A stretch of 37,989 bases of DNA from a virus, in the IMG/VR virus record IMGVR_UViG_3300026116_000536, positions 1 through 37,989 of that record. One strand, given 5' to 3'. Positions 28,964 to 37,937 of the stretch are shown piece after piece. Position numbers and translations under genes: made by a program. Each line of letters begins with the position of its first letter. The stretch's first letter is position 1. The notes beneath the pieces were generated by a model that saw only the letters and a list, made by a program, of their open reading frames with translations, was not told the DNA's origin and did not search any database.

Positions 28964-30358
28964 TTAGTTTGCGATCAGCGTAACCGGCTCGACGCCAGCG
29001 TTGAGCGTGACGGCCGCGGCGCCGGCGAGCAGCGCCGGGGGAAGGTCTCCCGGCTCGAGCACTCCGGGGATGACCTCGCCCAGGAATATCGGCGAGCTCG
29101 CCGCGTGCGCGTGCGCGGCCACGGCCGCGACGAGTTCGTACGTCTGGCCGAGCACGGGCGCCCCGGCCGCCTGGCCGTGCGCCGCGCTGGCGGCCGCGAG
29201 CGTATGGTCCTGGACGAGCGCCGGGACCCCGGCGCTCTGCGCGTGAGCGGCCGCCTGGGCGGTCAGCGCGTGCCCCTGAGTCAACGTCGGCGAGGCGGCC
29301 GTGTGCGCGTGGGCGGCGTCGGCTACCTGCAGCTCTTGAATCACGCTCGGCGAGCTCGCCGCGTGCGCGTGGGCGGCCGCGGCCGCGGCGAGCTCGTGCT
29401 CTTGGGTCAGCGTCGGCGAGGCGGCCGCGTGCGCGTGGGCGGCCGCGGCCGCGGCGAGCTCGTGCTCTTGGGTCAGCGTCGGCGAGGCGGCCGTGTGCGC
29501 GTGGGCGGCCGCGGCCGCGGCGAGCTCGTGCTCTTGGGTCAGCGTCGGCGAGGCGGCCGTGTGCGCGTGGGCGGCGTCCGCGGCGACGAGATCTGTCGCG
29601 CTCGACAGCTCGCGGATCCGGAACCAGACCGTCGAGCCGGCCCAGTTGGCGATCGCCCCCGTCGCGGACATGGTGACGTCGGGCCCGCCGGACGCGGTGC
29701 CCGCAGTGATCGGGATGGTGTCGACTACCCAGGCGCCATCGTTACCGGTTGTGGTCTGCACAAGCGCCCGGTTGACCGCGGTGCCCAGCGTGCAGCCGGC
29801 GACGGCGTAGGTCGCCGGCACGGTGATGGTGCCCGCTTCGTCATTGATGAAATGGCAGGCGACGAGCCAGTCACCCGCCTGTAGGTCGAGCACAACGGCC
29901 GCGGCCGCCGGATCGTACGGCGAGCCGGCCGACGTGTCGCCAGAGACCGCACAGGTGGGCGCGGCCCAGGTCTTCCCGGCGTCCTTCGTGAAACCGAGGA
30001 GCTGGGCGATGGTCGGGTTGCCCGCGGCAGACAGGTCGATACCGGGAGACGTGTCGCCGGACTGCCACTCTCGGTAGAACCCAGTCGTCCGCGTCTGTCC
30101 GCCCGTGCTCGCGCCCCCGGCCCCAGTGCCACCAGTCCCGGAGTTGCTGGCCGGAGCGGTGTACGTGTCTCCGGTGATCGCCGAAACGGTGGGCGCCGCG
30201 CCGGATGAAATCCCCTTGGACCCGACGGCAAGCAAATTGAGGTCGCCGGCCGCATTGCCGGTCGGCATCGCGGAGCACGTGGCCGGGTCGATCGCCGCGG
30301 AGATACCCGCGGCGCCGGAGAGCGCGCCGGCCGCCCGGAATCCGATCGTCACGTGCAC
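28964..30358 (-). CDS. Virion repeat protein with Ala-His repeats
   Basis: A 464-residue protein. The first 250 residues are beta-rich and Gly/Thr/Ala-rich (YREWQSGDTSPGIDLSAAG; VPATYAVAGC), like phage head or tail surface proteins. Residues 257-430 hold eight repeats of about 22 residues with the core AAHAHTAASPTLTQEHEL. The tail (LPPALLAGAAAVTLNAGVEPV) may anchor it. Repeat arrays of this type occur in phage virion proteins; a head fibre or decoration role is inferred from its place between capsid and adaptor genes. Confidence 0.65.
   Translation of the reverse strand: MHVTIGFRAAGALSGAAGISAAIDPATCSAMPTGNAAGDLNLLAVGSKGISSGAAPTVSAITGDTYTAPASNSGTGGTGAGGASTGGQTRTTGFYREWQSGDTSPGIDLSAAGNPTIAQLLGFTKDAGKTWAAPTCAVSGDTSAGSPYDPAAAAVVLDLQAGDWLVACHFINDEAGTITVPATYAVAGCTLGTAVNRALVQTTTGNDGAWVVDTIPITAGTASGGPDVTMSATGAIANWAGSTVWFRIRELSSATDLVAADAAHAHTAASPTLTQEHELAAAAAAHAHTAASPTLTQEHELAAAAAAHAHAAASPTLTQEHELAAAAAAHAHAASSPSVIQELQVADAAHAHTAASPTLTQGHALTAQAAAHAQSAGVPALVQDHTLAAASAAHGQAAGAPVLGQTYELVAAVAAHAHAASSPIFLGEVIPGVLEPGDLPPALLAGAAAVTLNAGVEPVTLIAN
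29069..29590 (-). repeat. 66-bp tandem repeat array inside coding sequence
   Basis: Eight units, the three or four nearest the right side almost identical at the base level with a period of exactly 66 bp (for example at 29365-29575), the others diverged. One unit is shortened to 20 residues. Near identity implies recent expansion or ongoing unequal recombination. Confidence 0.85.
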
Positions 30359-30380
30359 CCCCTCCGCTCGCCGCGACGGC

Positions 30381-30767
30381 TCACGTCGGGTCGGCTACCT
30401 CGACCTTCCAGGCGCCCACGTTGGCAGTGTTGCCGGAGGTCAGCGCTTGGCTGGTGCACGTCGTGACGTACCGCAGGAGATCCGTGGCGCCACCGGTGGC
30501 CAACACAACGTGAGTCGCTGTGCCTGAAGCACTGACCGCGGCTCCGGTCTGCGCGGCCGTGGTCACCTTGCGGCCGTTCGTGTCTCCGTTGGCGATCGTG
30601 AAATCGCCATTCCCGTTACCGGGCGTGAGCGCGATCGGGCCGACGAGCGCGACCGCCGCGATACCGGCGTAGTTCGCTGGCTCCGCGGAGCACACGTACA
30701 TCTCGTCGGCGAGTGCGACCTGGGCGAGCAGGCCATCGATGGTGCTGTCGGGCGCGGCCTTTCCCAC
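30381..30767 (-). CDS. Putative head decoration protein
   Basis: A 128-residue protein starting from GTG. Rich in Ala, Thr and Gly with regular beta pattern (IAAVALVGPIALTPGNGNGDFTIANGD; GTATHVVLATGGATDLLRYVT). Shape and position after the capsid gene fit a surface decoration or head-stabilising protein; this is inference. Confidence 0.6.
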   Translation of the reverse strand: MGKAAPDSTIDGLLAQVALADEMYVCSAEPANYAGIAAVALVGPIALTPGNGNGDFTIANGDTNGRKVTTAAQTGAAVSASGTATHVVLATGGATDLLRYVTTCTSQALTSGNTANVGAWKVEVADPT

Positions 30768-30768
30768 G

Positions 30769-30987
30769 TCAGCCCTCCGTACCCATGGTCGCGTCGTTCG
30801 GCGCGACTTCGTGCGTGGTCGTGTCGACCACGGCGCCCGTCTCGTCCTCCGACGCTGTCACGTCGTGGGCCCAGCCCAGCGCGCAGAACTTCGCGGCCAG
30901 CTCGTCACTGACCTCGTACTCCTGGCCTGGCTCATACCGGTCGTACTCCTCGAGTACGGGAGCCTCGCCGATGATGATCTTACGCAA
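30769..30987 (-). CDS. Small head protein
   Basis: A 72-residue acidic protein starting MRKIIIGEAPVLEEYDRYEPG. The GQEYEVSDELAAKFCALGWA segment is typical of short proteins encoded after the actinophage capsid gene. Role unknown. Lies after the hairpin at 31012-31060. Confidence 0.65.
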   Translation of the reverse strand: MRKIIIGEAPVLEEYDRYEPGQEYEVSDELAAKFCALGWAHDVTASEDETGAVVDTTTHEVAPNDATMGTEG

Positions 30988-31011
30988 CTGATCCTCCGCT
31001 CGAGGGTGAAT

Positions 31012-31060
31012 GGGAGCCGCGCCCCGGCAGTACGGGGGGACGGCTAAGAGCGCGGCTCCC
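31012..31060 (-). terminator. Attenuator hairpin after capsid gene
   Basis: GGGAGCCGCGC (31012-31022) and GCGCGGCTCCC (31050-31060) form a perfect 11-bp stem 14 bases after the capsid stop. It probably reduces downstream transcription so that capsid protein is made in excess. Confidence 0.7.
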
Positions 31061-31074
31061 AGCTATTGGCCTGC

Positions 31075-31974
31075 TCAGCTCGAGGCGGTGTCCATCACGA
31101 ACGCGCGGACGTAGACGGGGTCGCCGGACTCGCTCGTGTCGTTCTCCTGTACGACCGCGGCACCGGCGAAGGTCGAGATCACCGTGGCGTCGGACAGCTT
31201 GTCCGGAACGTAGTGGAAGATCTGCCGCATACCGATCCCGCCGCTCTCCGCGGTGGCGGAGTCGTTCACGCCGCGGGGCACCACGGGGACGCGGTTCGTG
31301 AAGACGAAACCGGACTTGTGGTAGGCGACCGCGCGGCCGGCCGCGAGGCCGGCTGACTCGACGACCGTGAATCCGCGCCAGCGACCGATGATCGCCTCAC
31401 GGAGCGCGGTCGGTGAGCCGCTCGCGTCGACCCGAGTGAACTCGTCCTGATTCAGTACGAAGGTCGCGACCTCCGGGGACACCGCGAGGAACCGGTTATC
31501 CAGCGGAACGAGCGCGCGGCCCAGCGTCTGGCGGGCGATCAACACGACATCGTTGATGTTGGCACCGGTCGGGTCGAGCTCGCCCTCGGCGCTCATCGCC
31601 AGCGCGTTCATGGTCGCGGCGAGCAGATTCTCGGCGCGGGTGGCGACCGCCTCGACCTGCGGGAGGGTGATCTGCCGCGCGAAGTTCTCCAGGGTGTAGG
31701 TGAGCTCCTGGTCACTGACGAGCTTGGCGTGGTACAGGTGCTCGAGGGTCACGTCGACCGGTACCTCAGTGAGGTCGTCGTACGTGATCGTGTCACCGGG
31801 GTTGGTCTGGGTACGCGCCGTGGTCGGCTGAGGTACCCGAACGGTGATGGTGTCGCCGTTGTGGCCGGAGAACTCCGGGCCCGGGACACGCGCGACGGTC
31901 ATGGGCAGAACGAGCGTGCGGGTCAGCAGCTCGATCGCCAGCTGAGAAATGCCTTTCGCGGTCAGAACGGCCAC
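31075..31974 (-). CDS. Major capsid protein
   Basis: A 299-residue protein. Pattern of the P22 coat/HK97-fold capsids of actinophages: ELLTRTLVLPMTVARVPG, FSGHNGDTITVRVPQPTTAR, LEHLYHAKLVSDQELTYTLENF. AAGGGAG precedes the GTG start by 9 bases. It follows the scaffold gene and is followed by an attenuator, both expected for a capsid gene. Confidence 0.85.
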   Translation of the reverse strand: MAVLTAKGISQLAIELLTRTLVLPMTVARVPGPEFSGHNGDTITVRVPQPTTARTQTNPGDTITYDDLTEVPVDVTLEHLYHAKLVSDQELTYTLENFARQITLPQVEAVATRAENLLAATMNALAMSAEGELDPTGANINDVVLIARQTLGRALVPLDNRFLAVSPEVATFVLNQDEFTRVDASGSPTALREAIIGRWRGFTVVESAGLAAGRAVAYHKSGFVFTNRVPVVPRGVNDSATAESGGIGMRQIFHYVPDKLSDATVISTFAGAAVVQENDTSESGDPVYVRAFVMDTASS

Positions 31975-32021
31975 TGTCCGTTACTCCCTTGTGATGTTGG
32001 CCGTGGCGTTCCTGCCGCGGC

Positions 32022-32666
32022 TCAGAGGCCCTTAAGGATGTCCTCCGCCAGCTTGGCGTGATCGACCTGATCCGTCCCGCCGGCCGCCGGTACGGCGCCT
32101 GACGTCAGGTTGTCCCGCGGGCGGGTGCCGAGCAACGACTTGCCCGCTCCACCCTTCGCGTCCTCCGTGCCCGCGGCGCCCTTGCCCGCGTCCCCCTTGC
32201 CGTCGCCCTTACCCGCGTCGCCCCCGGTCGCACCCTTGCCGTCACCGTTGCCCGCGTCGCCCCCGGCCGCACCCTTGCCGTCACTCCCCGCGCCCGACGG
32301 CTTCATGTCCTCGAGGAGTTCCTTCGCGTCCGCCACGAGCTCCTCGCGGGTCTTGCCCTGCAACCGCCGCGCCTGCCGCGGCGTGAGCTTGTGCTCCGCG
32401 GCGACCTCGGCGATGAGCGCCGCGTGCTCAGCCTTTTCGGTGCGAGCCTTCATCTCGGCCAGCTGCTCGATCACCTTGTCGAGCTTGTCCTTGTCCTTGT
32501 CCGCGGCCGCGGCCTTCGCCTTGAGGTCGTCGTAATCGGCGTACTTCCCGCGCTCCCGCGCAAGCCGGGCGTCAATCAGTCGATCAAGGTCAGCCTGCGT
32601 GAACTTGCGATCGTCGGTCGCCGTGCTGCCCGCGGCGCCAGCGCCCGCAGTCGTGTCGTCAGCCAT
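32022..32666 (-). CDS. Capsid scaffolding protein
   Basis: A 214-residue charged protein: FTQADLDRLIDARLARERGKYADYDDLKAKAAAADKDKDK is a typical scaffold coiled coil, followed by a helical region (LTPRQARRLQGKTREELVADAKELLEDM), a low-complexity Gly/Ala/Lys/Asp repeat (DGKGAAGGDAGNGDGKGATG) and a C-terminal helix that binds capsid in relatives. Directs capsid assembly and is then lost. Confidence 0.85.
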   Translation of the reverse strand: MADDTTAGAGAAGSTATDDRKFTQADLDRLIDARLARERGKYADYDDLKAKAAAADKDKDKLDKVIEQLAEMKARTEKAEHAALIAEVAAEHKLTPRQARRLQGKTREELVADAKELLEDMKPSGAGSDGKGAAGGDAGNGDGKGATGGDAGKGDGKGDAGKGAAGTEDAKGGAGKSLLGTRPRDNLTSGAVPAAGGTDQVDHAKLAEDILKGL

Positions 32667-32758
32667 GCCCGGAGTGCTCCGTTCCGACCGTAGTCGTCAT
32701 CGTACGTACGTGCTCGCAGGGTACAGCCCGCGCCGCGGTGCGGAGAAGCCCGACCCGC

Positions 32759-32986
32759 TCATTCCCGCGTGATCATAACGTACCCGTTTGACCACCCACC
32801 GCTCAGCAGTGAATCCCAGACCTGATCAGCGGTCCGGCGTCCGCTCGGCGTGCGCGCGATGCTGTCCATCAGTCCGACCGCGGCGCCGGACTCGACGACC
32901 GGGCCGTCGCCATCGCGCTCGAGCGCACCGATTTCCTCACCCGGCTCGCCCTCGCCGACCACCCGTCGGAGAATCAGCCTAACCAT
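32759..32986 (-). CDS. Small hypothetical protein
   Basis: A 75-residue protein starting at the ATG that overlaps the MuF-kinase stop by 8 bases. Begins MVRLILRRVVGEGEPGEE and is alpha/beta with DSIARTPSGRRTADQVW. Between minor head and scaffold genes; function unknown. Confidence 0.6.
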   Translation of the reverse strand: MVRLILRRVVGEGEPGEEIGALERDGDGPVVESGAAVGLMDSIARTPSGRRTADQVWDSLLSGGWSNGYVMITRE

Positions 32987-34010
32987 AGATGCCCTCACCG
33001 GTGCCGGTTGGAAGAATGTCGAGCATTCTCAGCGTCCAGTCTAGCCAGGCGCCGCGGCCAATCTTGACGAAATCCGGGCGGAGCTTTTCGAGCCGCTCGC
33101 GGATGATCTCGACGTCGCGCCGGGAGAGCAACCGCCGAGCGAGCACCCTCGAGGAGAATGGGTTGTCCTCGGTGCGGGCCGGGATCTCCATCGGCTGGTC
33201 GACATGACCCGCCTCGCGCCGCGCCTTGAACTCGTCGAGCCGCCGGAAATACCAACTCTGTCCGTGGTCGATACCGACCAGCCGCCCGGCCACGTCGGCG
33301 AGCCAGTTCCGGTCACTGCGATCGAGGTTGCCGACGAGCATGTCGAGGACACCCAACCGGTGACCCTCTGGGGAGTCGATCAGCGACGGGTCGCCGGCGT
33401 TCTCCGTGTCGCGGACGTGCTCCATCCACACCGCGGTTTTCTCGGCGCGGTACACCCGGGCCACCGGCGCCTCGAGCGCCTGGGCTACCAGCGCGGTCAG
33501 CTGCTCCGCGTCGGCTTGCTCGAGCACGTCGTTGTCATCGCCGAAGTTGTGCGCCCGCTTCTTAATGATCGTCCTGCGATCGAGCAGCGTTAGTACCTGT
33601 ACCTCAGCCGACTCGCCGCCCATGAGCCGGCGCTTTCCGGCCACACTGCCAGGACGGAGCGTGATCTCCTCGACGATCGCGGCGAGATCCTCCAGCCCGA
33701 CCGTCGAGCGGTGGAACTTAGCGGCTCCGCCGGACGCCTTGCCGCCGGCCGCCTGAGCTCGGCGGAACGCGTTGAGCGCGTTCTTTCCGGACAGCCCGCG
33801 GGTCGACCGGTCCCAGAGCTCGCGCAGCGCGATGACGTCGGGCGGCTCTTGCTCGCCGGCGTGAAAGATGGGTTCCGCCGAGCAGGTGCACCCGTCGTGC
33901 GCTTCGAAGTTGGCGCCACGCTTGCTGTAGACACCGCCCCTGCTGGCCAGCATCTGACAGAACGCGCACGCTCCCCCGCTTGCCACCCGCCGGAAGCCCT
34001 TGACCGACAC
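32979..34010 (-). CDS. MuF C-terminal part fused to kinase-like domain
   Basis: A 343-residue protein. Residues 1-50 are the C-terminal MuF/minor head motif: GFRRVASGGACAFCQMLASR with C15 and C18, then HDGCTCSAEP with H38, C41 and C43. Residues about 130-290 resemble an ATP-grasping PI3K/HipA-type kinase: RTIIKK (K150/K151), VWMEHV hinge, GNLDRSDRNW (D220, N225) and GIDHGQSW (D238). The last 50 residues are helical. MuF proteins enter the virion with the head and may be injected, so the kinase could act in the host. The GTG start follows the stop of the gene at 34013 by 2 bases. Confidence 0.7.
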   Translation of the reverse strand: MSVKGFRRVASGGACAFCQMLASRGGVYSKRGANFEAHDGCTCSAEPIFHAGEQEPPDVIALRELWDRSTRGLSGKNALNAFRRAQAAGGKASGGAAKFHRSTVGLEDLAAIVEEITLRPGSVAGKRRLMGGESAEVQVLTLLDRRTIIKKRAHNFGDDNDVLEQADAEQLTALVAQALEAPVARVYRAEKTAVWMEHVRDTENAGDPSLIDSPEGHRLGVLDMLVGNLDRSDRNWLADVAGRLVGIDHGQSWYFRRLDEFKARREAGHVDQPMEIPARTEDNPFSSRVLARRLLSRRDVEIIRERLEKLRPDFVKIGRGAWLDWTLRMLDILPTGTGEGIYG

Positions 34011-34012
34011 GG

Positions 34013-34465
34013 CTACCGCCCGGCCGCCATGGTGCCCACGACGGTATCGCGGTCGCCGGCGAGGATGAGCCGCTGAACTGAGCGGATGGTTGCCGCGGAC
34101 ATGGCTCGCCTGGCCACGTCCGGCGAGCCGGTGCGACGCAGGGTGCTCATGAACGTCGCGACGCTGGCCACGAAGAGCGAGTTACGCATGGCCTCGATGT
34201 CGAGCGGCGCCGGCAACGGGTCCACGGTCCCGCGGGCCACGCGCGCGCTCTCGCGCAGGTAGCGCACGGACAGCGTGACCGCGGCCCGGTGCCCGGCCGC
34301 CACGATCGACTCCACTCGCCGCCCGCCGCGGCCCGTCCACCATGCCTCGATGGCCGCGACGTCGGCTGTCCGCATGACCTGACCGGTCGCCCGCGCGGCG
34401 AGCTGGGTCAACATGGCGAGGTTGCCGCGGTGCCGATGGGTCAGCTCACGCGCTCTCGTCACCAT
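34013..34465 (-). CDS. MuF N-terminal part, minor head protein
   Basis: A 150-residue helical protein overlapping the portal gene by 20 bases. LARAIEAW-like helices (TADVAAIEAWWTGRGG; LSVRYLRESARVARG; RLILAGDRDTVVGTM) match the N-terminal half of actinophage MuF/capsid maturation proteins, which normally continue straight into the GWxRV...CAFC segment now encoded by the next gene in another frame. Termination-reinitiation or a frameshift could link the two. Confidence 0.7.
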   Translation of the reverse strand: MVTRARELTHRHRGNLAMLTQLAARATGQVMRTADVAAIEAWWTGRGGRRVESIVAAGHRAAVTLSVRYLRESARVARGTVDPLPAPLDIEAMRNSLFVASVATFMSTLRRTGSPDVARRAMSAATIRSVQRLILAGDRDTVVGTMAAGR

Positions 34466-35831
34466 CGAGTGCCCCGTTCAGCTTGGCGACGAGATCAGCC
34501 GCGGCCTTCGCGTCGCGCCACCGGTCGACGTCCTGCTGGGTAACGCCGGGGATCTTCGCCCAGAGCTCCTCCACCGGAACCTCAAGCATCTGCGCCAGCT
34601 TGCCCAGACCGTCAACGGTCGCCGCGAACGCGCGCGCGGAGCTGTCCTGCCAGATAACCTCCGCGTCGACCGGGACGGGTACCCCGATCAGTGCCCCAAC
34701 CACGCTGAGCGACTGCTCGTGAGACTCGCCGAAACCGGTCTTCCGCTCTTTGATCTTGCGATCGTGCCCGGCCTCCGCGGCCGCCAGCGCTTCCGCGGCC
34801 ATGTTGATCAGCTCGCCGGAGAGCTCGTGTACCGGGGTCTGGCTCAGCGTCGCGGCGAACCGCATCGTTGAAATCCGCGAGCTGAGGAATCCGTCGAGAG
34901 GGGTGTCCGAAAACTCCCCTAGCTTTATATTCTCCGGATCATCCTCGAATGTCCACAGTTGCGATGATGCGGCCTTCATCTTCTCGGTGCGATCGCTCGG
35001 CGTCCAGCCGATGGCCCAGCGCTGGCGGAACGCGCCGTACCATTCCGCGGCCTTGAGACTAAAGCTCGTCAGGTTGATCGCGTCCTGCAGCGACATCATC
35101 GGCGCGACCTGTCCGGCCAACAGGGTGCACGGCTCCGGGGCGTGTCTCGAGCCCAGCCCCCCGACGGGAATGTCGTCGTCGAGATCGAGGTCTTCCGCGT
35201 CGCGGTACCGCACGATCGGCGCGTATCCCAGTTCGTGCGGGGTGGCGCCGCGGAACACGAGATCTCCGCCGTCCATGCCGAACTGGTAGATCCCCTCGCT
35301 GTCATACAGGAGCCAGTCCCGCGCGGCTGGCCGCTTCTCGAGCGCGAGCACGGGCCAGTCAGGATCCGCGCCGTACTGAGCGGTCAGCAGGCGCGGCGAG
35401 GCCGGCCGCATCACGGGCCCGGGATCGCCTGGCGTGATCGCCATGTACGCCGTGCCGTACGCGCACGCCGCGCGGTGAAGCCCGTTCTGCCCGCGGTCCA
35501 TCCGGTTGCCCTGCCACACCCTCCACACGGGAGCGAGCGGATCCTCCGGCACGCCCTCACCCTCGGCCGGCGAGGTGAGCTCGCTCGCTGGCGAGCGGAG
35601 ACCATCGACGAAAAGCCCCTGCGCCAGCGACTGCACGATGAGATCGATCACGTTGATCCGGGACACCCGGGCCATGGCCCGGACCTCTACCGGCGCGTCC
35701 TCCGGGATGGTGGCCGGAAAGGGTTGCTTGCCCTTCCAGTAGGCGCGGATCACGTCGAGCTGGCCGCGCTCGTCCTGCAGCGTCCTGCGCAAACCCACGG
35801 CCGCCTCGAGCGCGGCACTCTCCGTCAGCAC
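34446..35831 (-). CDS. Portal protein (SPP1 gp6-like)
   Basis: A 461-residue protein: YWKGKQPFPATIPEDAP, INVIDLIVQSLAQGLFVDGL, YGADPDWPVLALEKRP and a late SDRTEKMKAASSQLWTFE segment are characteristic of Gp6-type portals. It forms the dodecameric DNA channel at the head vertex. GTG start one base after the large terminase stop. Confidence 0.88.
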   Translation of the reverse strand: MLTESAALEAAVGLRRTLQDERGQLDVIRAYWKGKQPFPATIPEDAPVEVRAMARVSRINVIDLIVQSLAQGLFVDGLRSPASELTSPAEGEGVPEDPLAPVWRVWQGNRMDRGQNGLHRAACAYGTAYMAITPGDPGPVMRPASPRLLTAQYGADPDWPVLALEKRPAARDWLLYDSEGIYQFGMDGGDLVFRGATPHELGYAPIVRYRDAEDLDLDDDIPVGGLGSRHAPEPCTLLAGQVAPMMSLQDAINLTSFSLKAAEWYGAFRQRWAIGWTPSDRTEKMKAASSQLWTFEDDPENIKLGEFSDTPLDGFLSSRISTMRFAATLSQTPVHELSGELINMAAEALAAAEAGHDRKIKERKTGFGESHEQSLSVVGALIGVPVPVDAEVIWQDSSARAFAATVDGLGKLAQMLEVPVEELWAKIPGVTQQDVDRWRDAKAAADLVAKLNGALDGDESA

Positions 35832-35832
35832 G

Positions 35833-37467
35833 TCAGAAAACCGCCTTCCCGCTACGGCGTCGTTTCTTCCAGGCGCGCGACGCGAGCACCAGCCTACGCA
35901 CCAGCCGAACCCCCACGACGCAGGCCGCGGCGTCGATCTTATGCGGCGAGGCGGGAGATTCCTTCCGGATCGACAGACCGAACCGGTTGGGATCGTTCCG
36001 CGCCGCGGTCACGTGCCGTGTGGTCGCCGCGTTCCCGTCGTGAGTAAACCCCCCATCGGCGATCTCCGCGGCGGTCAGCTCGCAGGCCACCGTGAAGTCG
36101 TACACATGGGTACGCATGTCCCACGCAATCTTTTGCGGATTCTTCCCACCCGGCACCGCGTGCACCATCAGGTCATCACCGAAGAGCTCGGGCCAGGCTA
36201 CCTGTACGTACGACTCCCATTCGCGGACGTCTCCAAAGAATCCCGCGACGCGCCAGCGCTCACGCGCGCGCCTGACCGCCAGATCGACCACCGCGGGGTT
36301 GACGTCGTGCTTCATCAGCAGGGGTTCCCACACGCCGATGGTGAACACGTGCCCGGTCTCGATGACGCATCCGAGGAGCGCGGTGGAGTCGGCCGATTTC
36401 GACCCGTCGAAAAACATCGCGATGTACTCTTTGTCGGGTACGACTGTACCCGACGCCGCGAGGTCGCTCCATTGCTCCGGCTCAACCCAGGCGTCTTCCG
36501 CCACGCTTGGCCGGTTTCCGTACTTACGCTTGGAGTCGGACAGTTTCGACTTTGGCGAGTAGATCCGACCCATAATACTGTCGATATCCTGCCAAAATGA
36601 GTCCTGGTATATCCGCTCGAGCTCGGCCCGAACCTGCTCGGGCTGGTACCAGTCGAGGTCCGGCCGGCTCACGATGGCGTCGTACAGAATGCGCCCGGAT
36701 TCCGGGATCAGTTGGTCGCTCTCCTGCAGTACCCAGGCATCCCAGGTCTCCTCCGCGACGCTTCCCTGCCCCGGCGTCCAGGCATTGTTGGTCTCGACCA
36801 TCCGCGAACTCGATTTGGCGAGATTGTCCAGGAGCGTCGCGCTCAGGTCGTCGCCACCGTTGTTGGGTTTCCAGTGCTCGGTCTCGTCGGCGATGATGAG
36901 CGACGGCTCCGCGCCCTCCGCGGCGGTCGCGCTCGACGTGATGACCTCGAGCGTGCCCTCCGGAAGCCGGTAGTACCGCGTCTTGCCGGGGTCGAGCTTA
37001 TACTTGTCGACGATCGGCGAGCCTTTCGGCGCGAATGCGCGCACCATCCGCATGGTATTTCCGGTCTGACTCTCGGCCGTCGCCGCTATCTGTACCAATG
37101 GCATATTGACCGGTTGGCCGATCACCAGTCGTCTCTTGTGGTCGATGTCCTTCACCCGCGTCGGACCGCAGAACTCGCCCAGCCCGAGCACGGCGACGAA
37201 AGGCGACTTCCCCGACCCCTTCGCCAGGCGCCGCGCGCCATGCTGGAAGAGCCAGCGACCCTCATCGTCGACCGCGTACCACCAGAACAGATACCGCAGC
37301 TGCCGCGGGGTGTACCGAAACAGCTGCCCCGCGCGGGGGCCGTTGGGTTGGATCAGCGTCGACTCCGCCCAGCGCGCCACGCTCGGGCCGAGCGTGAGCA
37401 CGGAGCCGTCGAACGGGAATGGCGGGAGGGTGTCGAGGCGGTCAGCCGGCGCGACCGCGGTATTCAT
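35833..37467 (-). CDS. Terminase large subunit
   Basis: A 544-residue packaging motor. ATPase: Walker A-like AKGSGKS at 82-88 and Walker B IIADETEHW with D194/E195. Nuclease: acidic residues D354 (MFFDGSKSAD), D413 (FFGDVREWE) and D512 (PHKIDAAAC) in the RNase H-like arrangement. It cuts concatemeric DNA at the ends and pumps it into the head. Overlaps the small terminase gene by 26 bases. Confidence 0.92.
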   Translation of the reverse strand: MNTAVAPADRLDTLPPFPFDGSVLTLGPSVARWAESTLIQPNGPRAGQLFRYTPRQLRYLFWWYAVDDEGRWLFQHGARRLAKGSGKSPFVAVLGLGEFCGPTRVKDIDHKRRLVIGQPVNMPLVQIAATAESQTGNTMRMVRAFAPKGSPIVDKYKLDPGKTRYYRLPEGTLEVITSSATAAEGAEPSLIIADETEHWKPNNGGDDLSATLLDNLAKSSSRMVETNNAWTPGQGSVAEETWDAWVLQESDQLIPESGRILYDAIVSRPDLDWYQPEQVRAELERIYQDSFWQDIDSIMGRIYSPKSKLSDSKRKYGNRPSVAEDAWVEPEQWSDLAASGTVVPDKEYIAMFFDGSKSADSTALLGCVIETGHVFTIGVWEPLLMKHDVNPAVVDLAVRRARERWRVAGFFGDVREWESYVQVAWPELFGDDLMVHAVPGGKNPQKIAWDMRTHVYDFTVACELTAAEIADGGFTHDGNAATTRHVTAARNDPNRFGLSIRKESPASPHKIDAAACVVGVRLVRRLVLASRAWKKRRRSGKAVF

Positions 37468-37915
37468 TGATGTCCGGCACGCCGTCGGGAAGCTCGGGCA
37501 GCTTCTGGTCGCCCTTGGCGAGCTCGATGCGGAGCCGGCGACGGTCGCCCTCGGTGGCGAGGAGTGCGGTACACGCCTTCAGGAACGCCTGCACGCTGGC
37601 GCCGGTGACCTGCTGACGGGCCAGCGTCGGTACGCCGGTGGCCAGGTCGACGCCGTGCACCGTGGGCAGGAGGTCGCGACTCATGACGTCGGCAATGAAG
37701 TACGCGGTCGCCCAGTCACTCTGTTGGTAGCGCACGCTCTGGCCGGACTGGGCGAGGGCGTCGTACCACTGAATGGCGGTCGGGTGCCAGGTCTCGTCTG
37801 CCGGGTACGGAGCGGCCGGCCGGCGCTCGATATCCTTATCGATAGGTATCTCTGGCTGGTTCGCGCGGCGCCGCTGGTCGCTCGGCGTGGGCACTGGCCC
37901 CGGTATCCCTGACAC
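37442..37915 (-). CDS. Terminase small subunit
   Basis: A 157-residue protein starting at GTG with AAAGAGG 7 bases upstream. It begins SGIPGPVPTPSDQRRRANQP, the usual opening of actinophage small terminases, and has helical oligomerisation segments (ASVQAFLKACTALLATEGDRRRLRIELAK). It recognises the packaging site, here expected in the adjacent end sequence. Confidence 0.8.
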   Translation of the reverse strand: MSGIPGPVPTPSDQRRRANQPEIPIDKDIERRPAAPYPADETWHPTAIQWYDALAQSGQSVRYQQSDWATAYFIADVMSRDLLPTVHGVDLATGVPTLARQQVTGASVQAFLKACTALLATEGDRRRLRIELAKGDQKLPELPDGVPDINEYRGRAG

Positions 37916-37937
37916 GCTGTGCCTCTTTTCTCAAACC

